Shown in pieces: positions 11,705 through 24,479 of a stretch of DNA of 64,000 bases (within the stretch, counting starts at the first letter, position 1; each line of letters opens with the position of its first letter). The notes beneath the pieces are model-generated. The model saw nothing but the letters and a program-made list of their open reading frames with translations, ran no database searches and was not told the origin of the DNA. The DNA is from Benincasa hispida (lineage: Eukaryota > Streptophyta > Magnoliopsida > Cucurbitales > Cucurbitaceae), in assembly GCF_009727055.1 (NCBI RefSeq), contig NC_052359.1, positions 14,812,932-14,876,931 on the forward strand, in the 5' to 3' direction. A program made the position numbers and the translations under genes.

Positions 11705-13840
11705 AAATATTAAGAAATATAGGCTCTACTATTTACGACATAACCTATAAAGACACACTCATAGGCTCTACTAACAAGCTTTCTTCTTTTAGGTGGTATT
11801 TTTACAAAGACTAGATACCCCCAAGTTCTAAAGTATGACAAGTTATGTTTCTTATTCTCAAGGACTTCGTAGGGTGAAGTTGTGTTTTTAGATTCTAGTA
11901 TTCTATTTAGGACATAACACACGGTAAGGATAATTTCACCCCTACCAATAAGACGCAGCTCCTAAATTAAGAAAAATAGCAACTACTAGTTCAGATAGAG
12001 TTCTATTTTTTCTTTGGGCTTTTCCGTTCATTTCAGAAGAATAGGGTGCAGTCTCTTTATGTATTATTCCATGCGAGTTATAGAATTCGTTAAAACTATC
12101 TGAGTCGTACTCAGTTTTTCTATCATACAAAGTCTCTTAACCTTTCGGTTAAATTGGTTTTATACTTTAGTCACAAAAAGTTTAAAGGTATCAAAAGCAT
12201 CACTTTTATTTTTCAGCAAACATATGAACGTGAAATTCGAGCTGTCATCAATAAAAGTGATAAAGTATATTTTACTATTCCTAGTCAAGACACCATCAAA
12301 TTCACATAAGTCAAAATGAATTAAATCTAGAGGGTCAAATATCTTAAATACAGATTTATACGAATTCGTAGTTATTTTGGCCTGACTACAATATTCACAT
12401 TTATCAAATTCATTCATGGATAACTTAAGAATCATTTCCAACCTAATCATGTTACTAACTAATCTTTTATTAACATGATAAAGTTTAACATGCCAAACAT
12501 TGAATGAACACAACATATAAACAGAAGATTTTGTTTTATTTAAGTCTAGATTTAATTTGAACATGTCATCAATTGCATAACCCTTCCCTACGAATACATT
12601 ATTCTTAGTGACGATATATAAATCTGCCCCTATTGTCTGAGTGAAGTCGGCCTTATTGAGGAGATACCCTGAGACCAGATTCTTTCTTGTCTCTAGAATG
12701 TGTAGCTCTTTTTTCAAAGTGAGAGTCTTCCTGGAGGCAAACTTCAACTTCACTTCGTTGATTCCAACAACTTTTGTTGAGTGGTGATCCCTCAACAATA
12801 TATTTTTATCCTTAATTTCAGTAAAAGATTTAAAGAGACTAAGGTCATGACAGACATGGCGCATAGCGACAGTGTCTATCCACCACCCTTTGGAGCCAAC
12901 GATCACATGTACTTCTATGATCATGACTACTAACGGCTCTACTATCAGGTTCGTCTGCTTAACACGACATCGCCTGTTTCTACAGTTCCTAACCATATGT
13001 CCAGGTTTGTTGCAGTGAAGAAATTGTACCGTTTCTCCTGAGGGTGGTTTTTACTTCTTCTGATTTTTTTGGTTACTGGATCCACAGTTCTGACCTTTTT
13101 TCTTCGTTCCCTTTTCCTTTGGGTCAGGTTTCACAATATTTGAGGCGGGTTTTCTTAGTACAATGTTTACCTTCTCCTTCTGGTCTTGTTTTCGGGCTTC
13201 CTCCTCAATCCTCAGGTGGGTGATCAGACTCTCGAAGGAGAACTCCTTAGTCTTATGCCTTAAAGTATTCTTAAAGTCCTTCCACAATGGAGGCAATTTG
13301 TCAATAATGACAGCAACTTGAAATTGCTCATTTCGGGGCATATCTTTGCTTATAATTTCATGGGTTATCTTTTTCAATGCATGGGTTTGGGCCTCCACAA
13401 TTTTGTCATCCACCATTTGGAACATCAAGTAATAGCTCACAACATACTTTTCGAACCGGTCTCCTTGGCATCGTATTTTTCTACAGGGTATCCTATACTT
13501 CTTTTATTGCCTTCATTGTGCTTTAAAAGTCATATAAATCATCAGTCAAACCATTTAAAAAATATATTTTTTTTTGCATAAAAAGTATTTTTCTTCCCAA
13601 TCAGATGCATCTTTGATCTATTGTTTGGTTGGATCTTCCTTTGGGACAGTTGGCTTCTCCATAGTGCAGACGTCAACAACCTTCTTGACGGTGAGGAAGA
13701 AGAGCATTTTCTACTTCTAACGTTTGAAGTTCTCCCTTTTGAATCGAAATGGATGGTTGAGTTCGGAGGACATAATATCATTCTAAGTTGAAAGGGTCAC
13801 CACAACAGCCACAGATGGATAAACGTCTTAAAATTGTTGG
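11705..13840 (-). pseudogene. Ty1/copia gag-pol fragment, host copy A (gag to integrase)
   Basis: It reads leftward. Gag (about 13780-13051) has a UBN2-type core with QFQVAVIIDKLPPLWKDF and LRIEEEARKQDQK. A zinc knuckle (CNKPGHMVRNC) crosses about 13010-12970. The protease is WWIDTVAMRHVC, so the canonical D-S/T-G triad is damaged. The pre-integrase part has WHVKLYHVNKRL and CEYCSQAK. The integrase core shows DLIHFDLCEFDG and FIDDSSNF, then SDSFNEFYNSHGI. NGKAQRKNRTL has Gln where the catalytic Glu is expected. The integrase C-terminus (ECVFIGY) runs into R2 at about 11722, so RT, RNase H and the 3' LTR are missing. Stops and frameshifts separate the blocks (13051-13440, 12160-12996, 11942-12130, 11710-11922). 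Not functional. Confidence 0.85.
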
Positions 13841-14158
13841 ATTTTAAATTCATTCATGGATATTTTAACATTACTATAATATTCACATTTATCAAATTCA
13901 TTCATATATAACTTATGAATCATTTCCAACCTAATCATGTTACTAATTAATCTTTAATTAACATGTCAAAGTCTAGTATGCAGAACATTGAATGGACACA
14001 ACATATAAACATAAGATTTCGTTTTATTTAAGTTTATATTTAATTTGAACATGCCATCAGTTACATGATCCTTCCCTACGAATACATTATTATTAGTGAC
14101 GGTATATAAATCTGCCCTTATAGTATGAGTGAAGTCAGCCTTGTTGATGAGATAACCC
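13841..14158 (-). pseudogene. Copia host copy B, pre-integrase fragment (left flank of C-main)
   Basis: The reading GYLINKADFTHTIRADLY...NNNVFVGK closely matches copy A at about 12560-12680. It begins directly where the C-main LTR ends (14159). The missing upstream half (zinc knuckle through RRNMVSG) is found 24.8 kb away at 38988. Together they show that C-main inserted in this frame. The left limit is blurred around 13841-13870, where the sequence joins the gag start of copy A. Confidence 0.75.
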
Positions 14159-15759
14159 TGAAGGAAATCTAAACATAGATATCCAGTGAGCGAAAATGGA
14201 TAGTTCCAAATCCCATTGAGAAAGAACACAACGATTACAGTCTAAACACAAACGATTATGCATCAACTATAAATTATAGCGTGCTTCTTTAAAAGAACAA
14301 AGAGGCATAGAGTATGCAAATCTTTGAAAAAAATTTCTTCAAGTATCCTTCGATCGTTCAGCAACTTGATCAGAACACGATCTCAATGAACAAAATAGCC
14401 AACAAAACAAACTGATGAATCCTCAATCAATATCGAGTCCAACTCAATCCTCGACCCTCGAACTAAACTAGAACACCACCACAAGTGTTAACTTGGTATT
14501 CTCGGTGTGAGAATCCAAGAGTTGTGGGCTCTGTGTGACTTTAGATAAAAGAAAGGAGGAGGTAGACGATCGAGTAAGTGGGAGATGTATTGAAGGCTAT
14601 CACATAGACTAGATACTCGATCGTTTAATAAACGGAAGCCTATCGTATAGACTTTGCTACTTGGTCGTGTAGCAACGAGTAAATGAGTAACTATTGTATA
14701 GTCAACTCGATACCCGATATAGTAACTATCCTATAGGCTGTGAGACACTATCATTTAGTAAAACATTTTTACTTGATAGTCCTTTCTTTTTTCAGATGAC
14801 ACAAATGAATCAACTCTCCGATTTGGAAAACAAATTTCTTTTTTATCTCACAGTTACCATAACTTCCAATAACCTCCCACTCAATCGGTTATTAAAGAAA
14901 AAGAATTAATTATCATATAATTAATATATGATAAATAAATATGATAACCAACTTATCATATTATATTTATAACCTATAGTTTTAATATTTCATCATATGA
15001 AACATATAAACCATAGTTCTTTTTCTATGTTATGGTATTTAATATAAATCATATTTATATTAATTCATCCAATTAATGTATCTATACACCATATCAATTA
15101 TATCACATGCAACTGAATTAATTTAATTATATCACATATAATTAAACTTTCTCTTGTTAATTTGAACACTTCAAACTAATCCAAAATCTGATTCTCAACT
15201 TGAACCTATTGAGCTACCAAAGAGACCTTATAAACCTATAGCTTGAAGCTCCGACGGTATGTGAATAACTGACTAAACTTTTTAATCACAAAATCCACCA
15301 TCCATTAACTGTTGGTCACTCCATTAAAGATCAACAGTTGCACTCTTCGCACTACAGATATATTTTTGTATCCATTGGATATAACCAATCAACAGTGCGA
15401 TGACACTTCACAAATCGCTCGTAAGTACAACTAGGCCAATTTACTGTTTTGCCCCTATAGTTACATCTAACTCTTTAAGTACCACTGATTTCTCTAATGA
15501 ACAATAAGTCATAGTCCTACTATGACTAAGTCCATTCTTCCAAAGAGAGAGTGTGGCCACTATGTTCAAGACCCGGAATCAGTCCATCCACTTGTATGTC
15601 TCACATACATGCTTGAGTTACATAAAATAACCACAGATCTTAGTTTATTGGATTGAGTAAATGCTTATAAAATAACACTTATTTTATTAATAACAATATG
15701 TTCACAAAGTGTTTATAAACTACGAGACCACCGGGAGAATTAGGACACCAATCCCAACA
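14159..15759 (-). repeat. C-main 3' LTR (1,601 bp)
   Basis: In minus orientation it begins TGTTGGGATTGG and ends CCTTCA. Compared with the partner LTR it lacks about 460-480 bp, the counterpart of 32911-33390; the join is near 15582-15590. It contains an 'acgatcgagtaa'-type motif cluster at 14560-14770. Confidence 0.85.
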
Positions 15760-15775
15760 ATCTCCCTTTTTTCTA
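15760..15775 (-). promoter_or_regulatory. Polypurine tract of C-main
   Basis: On the minus strand the bases directly before the LTR read AGAAAAAAGGGAGAT, a typical plus-strand primer site for copia elements. Confidence 0.7.
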
Positions 15776-15867
15776 ACGCCTCGAGAAATTAACGTACAAT
15801 ACATAAAACAGTATAATATACAATAAACTAGACATACTCTATACCCCAGTATCATCTCCCACTTGCC

Positions 15868-15965
15868 CTAGACAAGGTGTCGCATGCCTTGTACACCTAG
15901 ACTCTCTAGATCACCCTCGAACACTTTAGCCATGAGAGCCTTTGTAAATGGATCAGCAACATTGT
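15868..15965 (-). pseudogene. C-main RNase H C-terminus
   Basis: The reading NVADPFTKALMAKVFEGDLE ends at MRHLV and a stop. This is the standard end of copia RNase H. The upstream residues are replaced by truncated LTR D (from about 15966), and RNase H resumes at 20624 with LYCD. The intervening part of the domain was lost. Confidence 0.85.
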
Positions 15966-16659
15966 ATTGTTCGTTAGATGAATCAATGGTACTTAAGGAG
16001 TGAGATGTAACTACAGGGGCAAAATGATAAATTGGCCCAACTGTACTTATGAGCATCTGTGAAGGGTTATCGTACTTATGATTGGTTATATCTGATTGAC
16101 ACAAAAATATATCTGTGGTAAGAAGAGTTCAATTGTTGGTCTTTAGTGGAATGCTTGACAGTTAACGGATGGTGGATCTCATGGCTAAAGAGTTTAGTCA
16201 GCTACTCACGTACCATTAGAACTTCGAGCCACAAGTCCATAAGGTCCCCTAGTTAGCTTGGATAAAGTCGAGAATTATTTTTTAGGCCAGTTTGAAATGT
16301 TCAAATTGACAAGAGGGAGTTCGATTATATATAATATAATTGAACTGGTTACTTATATGTGATATAATTGACTAAATGTATGAGATACATTATTTTGGAG
16401 GAAACTAGATATAAATATGATTTATATCAAGTAGAGGAGAAATTACTATAGTAGATATATGATATCAAACTATAGGTTAAGAATATAATATGATTATATT
16501 CATTTACTAATTAATTGGTTGGTTATGTGATAATTGGCCGGATATTTCTCCTGATCGTGCGTTAGTGAGAAAATAAAATTCAGTTATTGTAACTGAAGAA
16601 TAAAATGAAAATTGTTTTCATTTTGCAAGAGTTCGAAAAAATCGCTCACGGTGTGGAAA

Positions 16660-16870
16660 TGTAACGATCTCTTAGCTGAGAGCCTATACGATAGCGTCTT
16701 ATCGCTTAAACGATCGGACACCTCACGTACTAAACGATCGCACGCGTCCTCTAAACGATCGCTCAGTTTTCCTAAACGATCGCTTAGCGTGGTGAGTTTT
16801 CTAAACGACCGCTTACTAATTACTAAACGATCACTTAGTAAAACCTACACGATCGTGTACCTTTCTCTAA
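16660..16870. repeat. 'ctaaacgatcgcttag' motif array in LTR D
   Basis: About eight close repeats of (t)aaacgatcgct, containing palindromic CGATCG, sit in the presumed U3 region. The same kind of array is in the other D LTRs (22790-23060, 41690-41900, 62530-62850). Confidence 0.8.
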
Positions 16871-17075
16871 GCGACAAACACCCGCTATATAATAGCTCTC
16901 TCCCACTTGCTTGTCATTCTACATGATCGTCCCTTTCCTCCTTCCTCTACCAATTCCATCAAAGTCCACTCTTTGGATTCTCACTCCAAGAATACCAAGG
17001 GCTCTAACTGGTGGTGTCGTCCCAAGTCCTGCGTGTTCGTGTGCTGCTGTTCGTGTAGACGATTGTGCTGCTAGT

Positions 17076-20000
17076 TGTAAGACCTAACTCTTAACCTAGG
17101 CTGTATTGGGTTAGGATAGAGAAACAATTCTTGGTCAAAGGGGTTTGTCTAGAGAGAATGGTTTGGGAAAGTAGCCGTTAAAGGTTAAATTGAGATAAAT
17201 TGACGTAGAAATGCGCCAATGGGTGGTGTTCGATCATGGACATGGTGTACCAAATAAGGTGTCATCAGGAATTAACTAAGTGGAAGTTACCTAGGTCAAA
17301 GAGGAGGAAAATTCTAAGTGTTTAAATGGATTGCTTAAGTAGCTTTGGAATAAGCCATAACTAGTGAAAATGTCCAAAAGGAACTATGCGTTGGAAGCCA
17401 AGGCGGAAATAGCTTAAGTACTAGACAACGCGTTGGCTTTATGCTAAGTATTGGTATTGTACCATGCGTTGGCCATGAACATTTGAGAGGTTAGTTTGAT
17501 GCAAGGGTTGTATATCAAGGCACTCGACCAAGATGACTTGCGATTATCTTGTGAGGATGACCAAGCATGCGACAGCTAAAAAACTTGGGAGGTTAGCAAG
17601 AGCATGCGGCAGCCTCAAGTTGTGCGGACATAGGCGCTTGGCGCTGGAGATTCGTGCGTGGGTCGATCGTGTAGTAAATACACGATGGATGCGACGATGC
17701 TATGCGTCGATGCTACGCGATGGATGTGTCAATGCTATGCGGCGATGGTATGTGTCGATGTTACACGATGGATGCGTTGATGCTACGTGATGGATGTGGC
17801 GATAAGATGCGGCGATGCTACGTGATGGATGCCGCGATGCTACACGATGGTATGCGGCGATGGGATGCGTCAATACTATGTGATGGTGCTATGCGGCGGC
17901 CTTACTAAAGGATAAGCTAGGCGATGGAACAAGCTATGGTGGATACATGGGGAATTGTCCTTGCGTTGCTAAGGCTTGCGGTAATAAGGTTATAAGGTTT
18001 GGTTGCGTTGGTCTTGTAAGAGATTAAGGATGTTAACAAGCAACAAGGACATACATGCGTTGGTCATAAGGGATGCGATGGTGAGCTATATCATGAGGTG
18101 TTGAGTTGAGAACCAAGTCGACCCAAAGGTTTTTATGCGTTGGTAACGCGCTATATACCAAAGACATCTAAGGCATGTGGACACATAGGAGAAGGCTTGA
18201 GCAAGTAGTATGCAGTGAAAGAAGGATGGTAATAATCCTAGGCGAGCGCATAAGCCAAAGGTAAGCCATGCGGGAGAGGAAGGTATGCGGCCAAGGATGC
18301 GATGCTTTGAATTTTGACTCAAGTGATGCGTTGATAGGAAAGCCTCGAGTTGATGATGGCTAACCAAGAAAAGGACATGTACAGCCAAGCCATAAGGTTA
18401 GAATGAGCCTTGCGAACGTCTAGCGTATGCGACCAAGTTGCACAAGGAAAGGTTGCACAATTAAGGTTAATGGGTCGCATATGGGGAAAAGTGCTATGCA
18501 ACAATGGTTTGAAGAGACACCTCAAAGGCACAAGGATTGGATGGACGCATGCGCCAAGGGGGGTGTCCGGACATAGGTATGTTGCGTCAATTGGACGAAT
18601 GCATATGTGGTTGGAGGGCCGCATTGGTGATTGGATGGATGCAATTTGGCTTGCGATCATGAGAGTATGGAATACGCCTATAAGTGATGCTAAATCATCC
18701 GGACATATAATCTTAAACATTAAGCAGATGAGGTGGCTTAAGGACATTGCATGCAAAGTAATTCTTATCTACTCAAATAGGAGGTGTAAGGGTAATATTA
18801 CATGCAAAGTAAACATTTTTATTGGCAAACCAAAATTAAAACAACTCAAGGCCTTGCTGGCAAAGGATTAACGTTGGCAGCATGAGGAAAAGGCATTTGG
18901 ATTTGAGGTGTCGCATGGAGAGGAGCCCAGGATACCTATAAATAGAGGGCTTGGCATAAGAAATTTACTCATGCCATTTCCAAGTTTCAAGTTCTAAAGT
19001 ATTAAATATTGAGTTGAGAGTAAGTTCTCGGGTTGCCGTCACATTTGGAGTACGGAGGAGACATGAATTGGTTAGCAAGGTGAAAGGCCAGACTGCCGCC
19101 CAAGCCAACACACGCCCAACACATTGTACGGACACCGCAATCACAGCGCAACGCATTGCGCGCCCCTTCTGTGCAAGGTATGATGCCACAGACGCCCTGC
19201 CCAGCCCCTGTGCGCATGCTGTTTCGCCTTGTCATGAGCATCAACGCCCGGATTGGTCAGAATAACCTCCAAACAGGCTGTTTGAGGATTTTGGCCGAAA
19301 TTTTTTCATTTTAAGTAGAGTAAGCTGGTAATTTTAGTATAAGAGGATATTTTGGATATTTTAAAGTTATTTTGTGAAATACTGGTATTAATTTGGAATT
19401 TCATTGGAAATGGGAGGAATTTCAGGAAAACACTTCAAAGGTAATTTGCAGTGGAGAGCCCTGCAAATACGGTGAGTGGTTATTGTGTTATTGTATTATT
19501 GTATTATTGATATATTTCTATACATATATAAGTAAATATATATATAGGGAATAATATTAAACTGGCATGAACAGGGATGCATGTGTATTATGTTACTATG
19601 CTTGCTAAGACATTGTTGTATGTTTGTGTTGGAAACTGGAATTGTACCTGGGATATATAGTTAGCATGCTAGAAAGGGTACTTGGCAGGAAAATATAGTC
19701 GGCTTCGGTCGGCGGGAAATCATAGTCGGTGACGACCGACGGGAAATATATTCAAGTTACCTAAGCATAGCTAGCGGGAAGAATAATCAATGTGCACATT
19801 GGCGGGAAAATAGGGTATATGGAAAGTTTCCACAAGAATTGTTGTTATATTGCTTTAAGGTACGCTCATGCCAGAAATAACCAGTGGTATGGCTGGGAAT
19901 GTTTGACCAGTGGATGAGTTGGGGATAATCCAGTAGTCTGGCTGGAGAAATAATTGTGAACTTGTGGTATTGTACTTATTGATTATGTATTGATTTCTAA

Positions 20001-20374
20001 AAAGTATATTTCAGTAGTCAAATTTATTGTTTATTTAAAGACACCACTCACTGGGCTTTATAGCTCATGCTTTCCAAATGTTTTTCTTCCCCCCCCCCCC
20101 CCCAGGTTAGCGCAGCGAAGCGTTTCAATGGAAAAGTCACCAAGCCACCAACACCAGGAATTTGGTAATCTCTCACAGAGCATGACTCGGATTGGGTAGC
20201 TGAAAATCAGTAGGATAGTTAATTCATTTGTATAAAAATTATATGAATATTGTAGACATTCTACTTAGTCCATAATAAAAGAAACATAGATATATTAGCT
20301 GTCCTAGTGGTAGATTGGCATATCTTCACACTCTCTTCTAGGTCTTGGGCTAAGGATCGGGAGGGGGTGTGACA
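17076..20374 (+). mobile_element. Solo LTR E3 (3,299 bp)
   Basis: It starts TGTAAGACCTAA and ends GGGGGTGTGACA, with a perfect 5-bp TSD CTAGT at 17071-17075 and 20375-20379. The body is E-like, with 'atgcgttggaagccaagg', a GC-rich minisatellite (17640-17900), a TATA box (18937-18944) and the CACTCACTGGGCTTTATAGCTC motif (20045-20066). Its 5' end and the segment 19680-19960 (repeated 'cggcgggaaa' and 'ccagtggt' units) differ from E1/E2, so it is a distinct subfamily. A run of 15 C lies at 20089-20103. No coding domains are present. Confidence 0.85.
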
Positions 20375-20623
20375 CTAGTAGCCGACTGTTTGCTGGGTGA
20401 TAAAGAGCATAGAGGGTTTGCTTCCGCTTGATTGAGTTCAAAGTGAAGACAATCTTCAAATGGTAAGTTACTCAATCTGTTGCTATTTATTTGTTAAAAC
20501 ATGCCTATAATTAGTGTTAAATTGCATACATGTTTGTTAGAATGTGTGTGTGGTAATTCGGTCACAATGAAATGGGAAAGATCTGAACGCGCTCATGGAT
20601 ACTCTTGTTTAAGCGTTTCTTCA

Positions 20624-22386
20624 ATCACAATAGAGTGTGATCGACAAAGACATATTTGGAACAACTTCCAAATCGGTAAGGAACTTCCTAAGCCAAACAA
20701 CCTCTTTAGCAGCTTCACAAGCGACTACCCCTTCTCCCGAAGTTACGGGGTCATTTTGCCGAGTTCCTTCGACACCTCCTGGTTGTCATCGCTCGATCAC
20801 TTCCTTTTCGTATTCAGATTCCATAGTAGAGTCCAATATGCATCCCTGCTTGATGCTTCATTAAACTATAGCCCCTCCATTCAAAATGAACACTAACCCT
20901 GATGTCGATTTTCGAGAATCTCTATCAGTCTAAAAGTCAGAGTCGGTGTATCCTGTAATGATCAAATCCTTATCTCCATACGAGCATATAGTCCCTCGTT
21001 CACTGAAGATACTTGAGAATCGTTTTGACCGCCATCTGGTGATTTAATCCTGGATTGGACTGATATCAATTGACAATCCCTACTGCATAGCAAATGTCAG
21101 GTCTAGTACATAACATTGCATATATAAGGCTATCAATAGCCGATGCATAAGGAATTTGTCTTATTTCCTCAACCTCTTGAGGTATCTTAGGACACTGTTC
21201 CTTAGACAAAATAATTCCATGCTTGAAAGGTAATAAACCCCTATTGGAATTCTGCATCGAGTACCTGATCAACATCTTGTTAATGTACGATTCTTAAGAC
21301 AAAGCCAACCTTTTGTTCTTACGATCCCTTATGATTTGGATCCCTAGAAAAAACTGTGTCGCTCCCAAATCTTTCCTTTGGAATTAGGCGGCCAACCATT
21401 TCTTAATGTCAGTCAGAAAATCTACATCTTTCCCAATGAGTAGGATATCATCCACATACAACACTAGGAAAGCTACTAAGCTATTGATGATTTTCTTGTA
21501 AACACAAGACTCATCAACATTTTGATCAAAACCAAATGACTTGATTGCACTATCAAATCGAATGTTCCAAGTTCTAGATTCTTGTTTTAACTCATAAATT
21601 GACCTATTAAGCTTGCAAACCTTTTGCTCTTAATCTGGAACAATGAACCTTTTTGGTTGGGCTATATAGATGGTTTCCTCAAGATTACCATTCAAAAAGA
21701 CAGTCTTGACATCTATTTGTCATATCTCATAATTATAAAATGTGGCTATGGACAGAAGAATCCTGATAGACTTCAACATGACAACAAGTGAGAAAGTTTC
21801 CTCATAGTCCACTCTCTTAACCTAGGTATAACCCTTTGCCACAAGTCTAGCCTTAAAGGTCTGCACCTTTCCATCTACACCTCTTTTCCTATTGTAGATC
21901 TACTTACAACCTATAGGTTTTACCCCATCATGCTGATCAACATATTCCCAGATGGAATTGAAGTACATAGACTCCATTTCCTGATTCATAGCTTCAATCT
22001 AGTCATATTTGTCAACATCCACCATTGCTTGCTTATAAGACAACAGATCCTCAACTCCATCATCAGACATGATGTTTTGGGCTTCAGTTAAACCCATGTA
22101 GCGTTTCGTTGGGTTCACAACCCTCCCACTATGTCAAGGTAGTCTAAACTCTTGAGATGGTTGACTAGATGAACGAACATCAATAACTCTTGTTGATCTA
22201 TCAGTCTATTCAATAACTCTTGTTGAACTCTCAGTAGTCTTACTAGAAATCTCATTTAAAACAAGCTTACTTCGTGGTTTATGATCCCTAATGTGACCTT
22301 CTTCTAAGAAAATAGCATTTGTTGACATAAACACTTTGTTCTCACTTGGATCATAGAAGTATCCACCCCTCGTTTCTTTAGGGTAA
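20624..22386 (-). pseudogene. C-main reverse transcriptase and RNase H
   Basis: Reading leftward from 22386: YPKETRGGYFYDPSENKVF (integrase tail and linker), then MESMYFNSIWEYVDQHDGVK, then KARLVAKGYT (RT start). The RT active site LVLYVDDILLIGKD is near 21440-21480, followed by FFLGIQIIRDRKNKRL. The block 21275-21066 reads IPYASAIDSLIYAMLCTRPD. RNase H follows with STMESEY and CEAAKEVVWLRKFLTDLE, separated by an rRNA-like insert (20728-20810). Many in-frame stops occur, so it is dead. The join at 22387-22391 with the integrase at 24480 is the solo LTR D target site. Confidence 0.85.
20728..20810 (-). other. Insert resembling organellar/bacterial large-subunit rRNA
   Basis: The copia frame goes from STMESEY to VVACEAAKEVVWL with about 80 extra bases between. 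On the minus strand the insert includes 'aaggaactcggcaaaatgac' and 'cgtaacttcgggagaagggg' (contiguous, 20728-20769). I recognise this 42-nt core as the conserved large-subunit rRNA segment of bacteria and organelles; nuclear 25S differs here. The rest (20770-20810) is not clearly assigned. A mitochondrial or plastid fragment inserted into nuclear DNA is the simplest reading; a chimeric assembly is the alternative. Confidence 0.65.
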
Positions 22387-22391
22387 CCTAC

Positions 22392-24474
22392 TGAAGGAAC
22401 TCTTATTCAAGAGTACCTATGAGCAAAAGTGGATCTTTCCAATTCATTGTAACAGAATTTCCACATATGCATTCAAACATATAAATATGCATTCACAACG
22501 CTAAATTACTTGTATGCTTAGAGAATCAATAAATAAGAGACCGAGATATCATACCAGTTGAAGACTTTTTCTTCACAGCAAATCTGACTTTCACTGGAAT
22601 GACAAACTATTGTTCAACAACTCCCAATCGTCTACCTTAAGCAGTCTCCACATAAACAGAAGGAAACAGGGATGACACCACCACTCAAAGCCCTCAGTAT
22701 TCTCAGAGTGAGAATCTAAAGGGTAGGCCTTGTTCGGATTTGGTAGAGGGGAGAAGGAAGGGAGATCGTATACAACGATCAAGAGAGTGGGAGAATGGCT
22801 CGTTTATCGTATAGACAAAATGCTTGATCGTTTAGGTGAAGTATACAATCGTGTAGGAAAAGGTAAGCGATCGTCTAAACAATGATATAGGAAAAGCTAA
22901 GAGATTTTCTATACGATCGTTTAGTAAAGCTCAGGAGGTAAACGATCGCTTAGTAAAAGGTAAGCGATCGTTTAGTAAATAGCGCGCATGGGTGTAAGCG
23001 TTAAGCGATCGTTCAACACTATCGTATACGTAAGGGATCGTTCAGCACTATCGTATGGGCTCTGATTTTACTAAGTGATGACAAACTTCAACACTGTGTC
23101 GCACATCCAATAAGCACTGTGAGCTATTTAAACAACTCAAATCGATTCTTCATCTTACTCATCCGTTATGAATACAGAAGAGACACCGGCCAATTATCTC
23201 ATAACTATCCAATTAATAAATAATAAATATAATCTCATTCTATTCATAACCTATGGCTTAATATCATATATTAACCATAGTATTTTTCTCCCACTAGATA
23301 TAAATCATATTTATATCCAATTTCCTCCAAATTAATGTATCTCATACATAGAATTAATTATATCATATATAATTAACTAGTTCAATTAATCATATATAAT
23401 CGAACTCCCTCTTGTCAATTTGAACATTTCAAACTGACCCAAAAACTGATTCTCAACCTTTATCCAATCGTACTGACTAAACTCTTTAGCCACGAGATCC
23501 ACCATCCGTTAACTGCCAAGCATTCTACTAAAGATCGACAATTGAACTCTTCTTACCATATATTTCTATGTCCATTGGATATAACCAATCATCAGTACGA
23601 TGACCCTTCACAGATGCTCGTAAGTACAATTGGGCCAATTTATCGTTTTGCCCCTATAGTTACATCTTACTCCTTAAGTATAACTGATCCCTCTAATGAA
23701 CAATACAACATAGTCCTACTATGTATGAACACCTTTCGGGCCATGAGAAGGTGTATGGCGCCATATCGTTCAAGCCCCAGGATCAGCTTTTAAGGAAACA
23801 ATCTATCTACTTACTTCTGCTTCATGGAAGAAGTGAACTCTATCTTGTGAAGCTGAGTTCTCAGCTCCCAAATCAGATGAACCCTCAAAGTGGTAGGTAT
23901 GAGTCGGTGCTCTGGCCACTCATAACCATGCAAATCAAAGGATCATCCTCAATGGCAGGAGTTCCTAACTCACTCAGGATTGAGGTCATGTTACCTATGG
24001 TCATCCTAGTGAAGTGAAGTATCTTTCATGAACGGAGTTATATAACGAGACGTTAACACTTCGTGGTCAGGTCTTATACAAACTCTTTGTATAGGACGCC
24101 CCCGCTCGCATGTCCCCTATACAAATGATCAGGATCAGACCATCTATGACAAGTCACAACACTTGTAACTATTCCACAAAACGGGCTGCGTCTATAGTGT
24201 TATCAAGATAAGGTTTCCCTTCTATATCCATATACTACAGACCATTTTCATTATCACTTAAGACATGATCCACTTATGTCACTACATACATGCTTAAGTT
24301 ACATAAAGACAACCAGGGATATTAAGTTTATTGGTTTGTGGTGAAGCAAATAAAACATCTAAATGTGCAAAGTCAAGAAGTGAAGTAAATATCATATATT
24401 ATACATCACAAGCGATCGTACAAAATGTGTTTACAAACTACAGGACACGAGACTTTAGGGCATCAACCCCAACA
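22392..24474 (-). mobile_element. Solo LTR D (2,083 bp), perfect TSD
   Basis: On the minus strand it starts TGTTGGGGTTGATGCCC and ends GTTCCTTCA. The TSD CCTAC is at 22387-22391 and 24475-24479. Removing the LTR and one TSD restores the pol reading LFVG-YPKETRGG, which proves the site. An 'acgatcg' array lies at 22790-23060. No internal coding region is present. Confidence 0.92.
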
Positions 24475-24479
24475 CCTAC

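Larger units (their letters stand above)
6930..11722 (+). repeat. Large dispersed repeat, copy R2
   Basis: The left half (6930-9650) aligns with 43424-46110 of R3. The right half (9652-11722) aligns with R1 and R3 but lacks the promoter and first module of the acidic gene; the junction is 'ggttatcaat/aagaacaac'. A segment unique among these copies (about 9860-10540) carries a SINE-like stretch. The right edge at about 11722 abuts copia copy A. There are no coding sequences of its own. Confidence 0.7.
15966..20623 (+). mobile_element. Truncated LTR D in RNase H, split by E3
   Basis: The parts 15966-17075 and 20380-20623 align with the intact D LTR at 61064-63202 from 'ggtacttaagga' onward, and the right end is CTTCA at 20623. 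Roughly the first 790 bp of the LTR are missing, together with part of RNase H, so one deletion took both. The right flank at 20624 returns to the C-main frame. An 'aaacgatcg' array spans about 16660-16870. Confidence 0.8.

Noticed and set aside
17533..17908. Overlapping open frames in E3 (85 and 68 codons)
   Set aside because: They arise from the GC-rich minisatellite; the same repeat is open in several frames and shows no domain.
20637..20896. Functional rRNA gene
   Set aside because: Only about 42 recognisable bases inside a retrotransposon frame; far too short for an rRNA gene.
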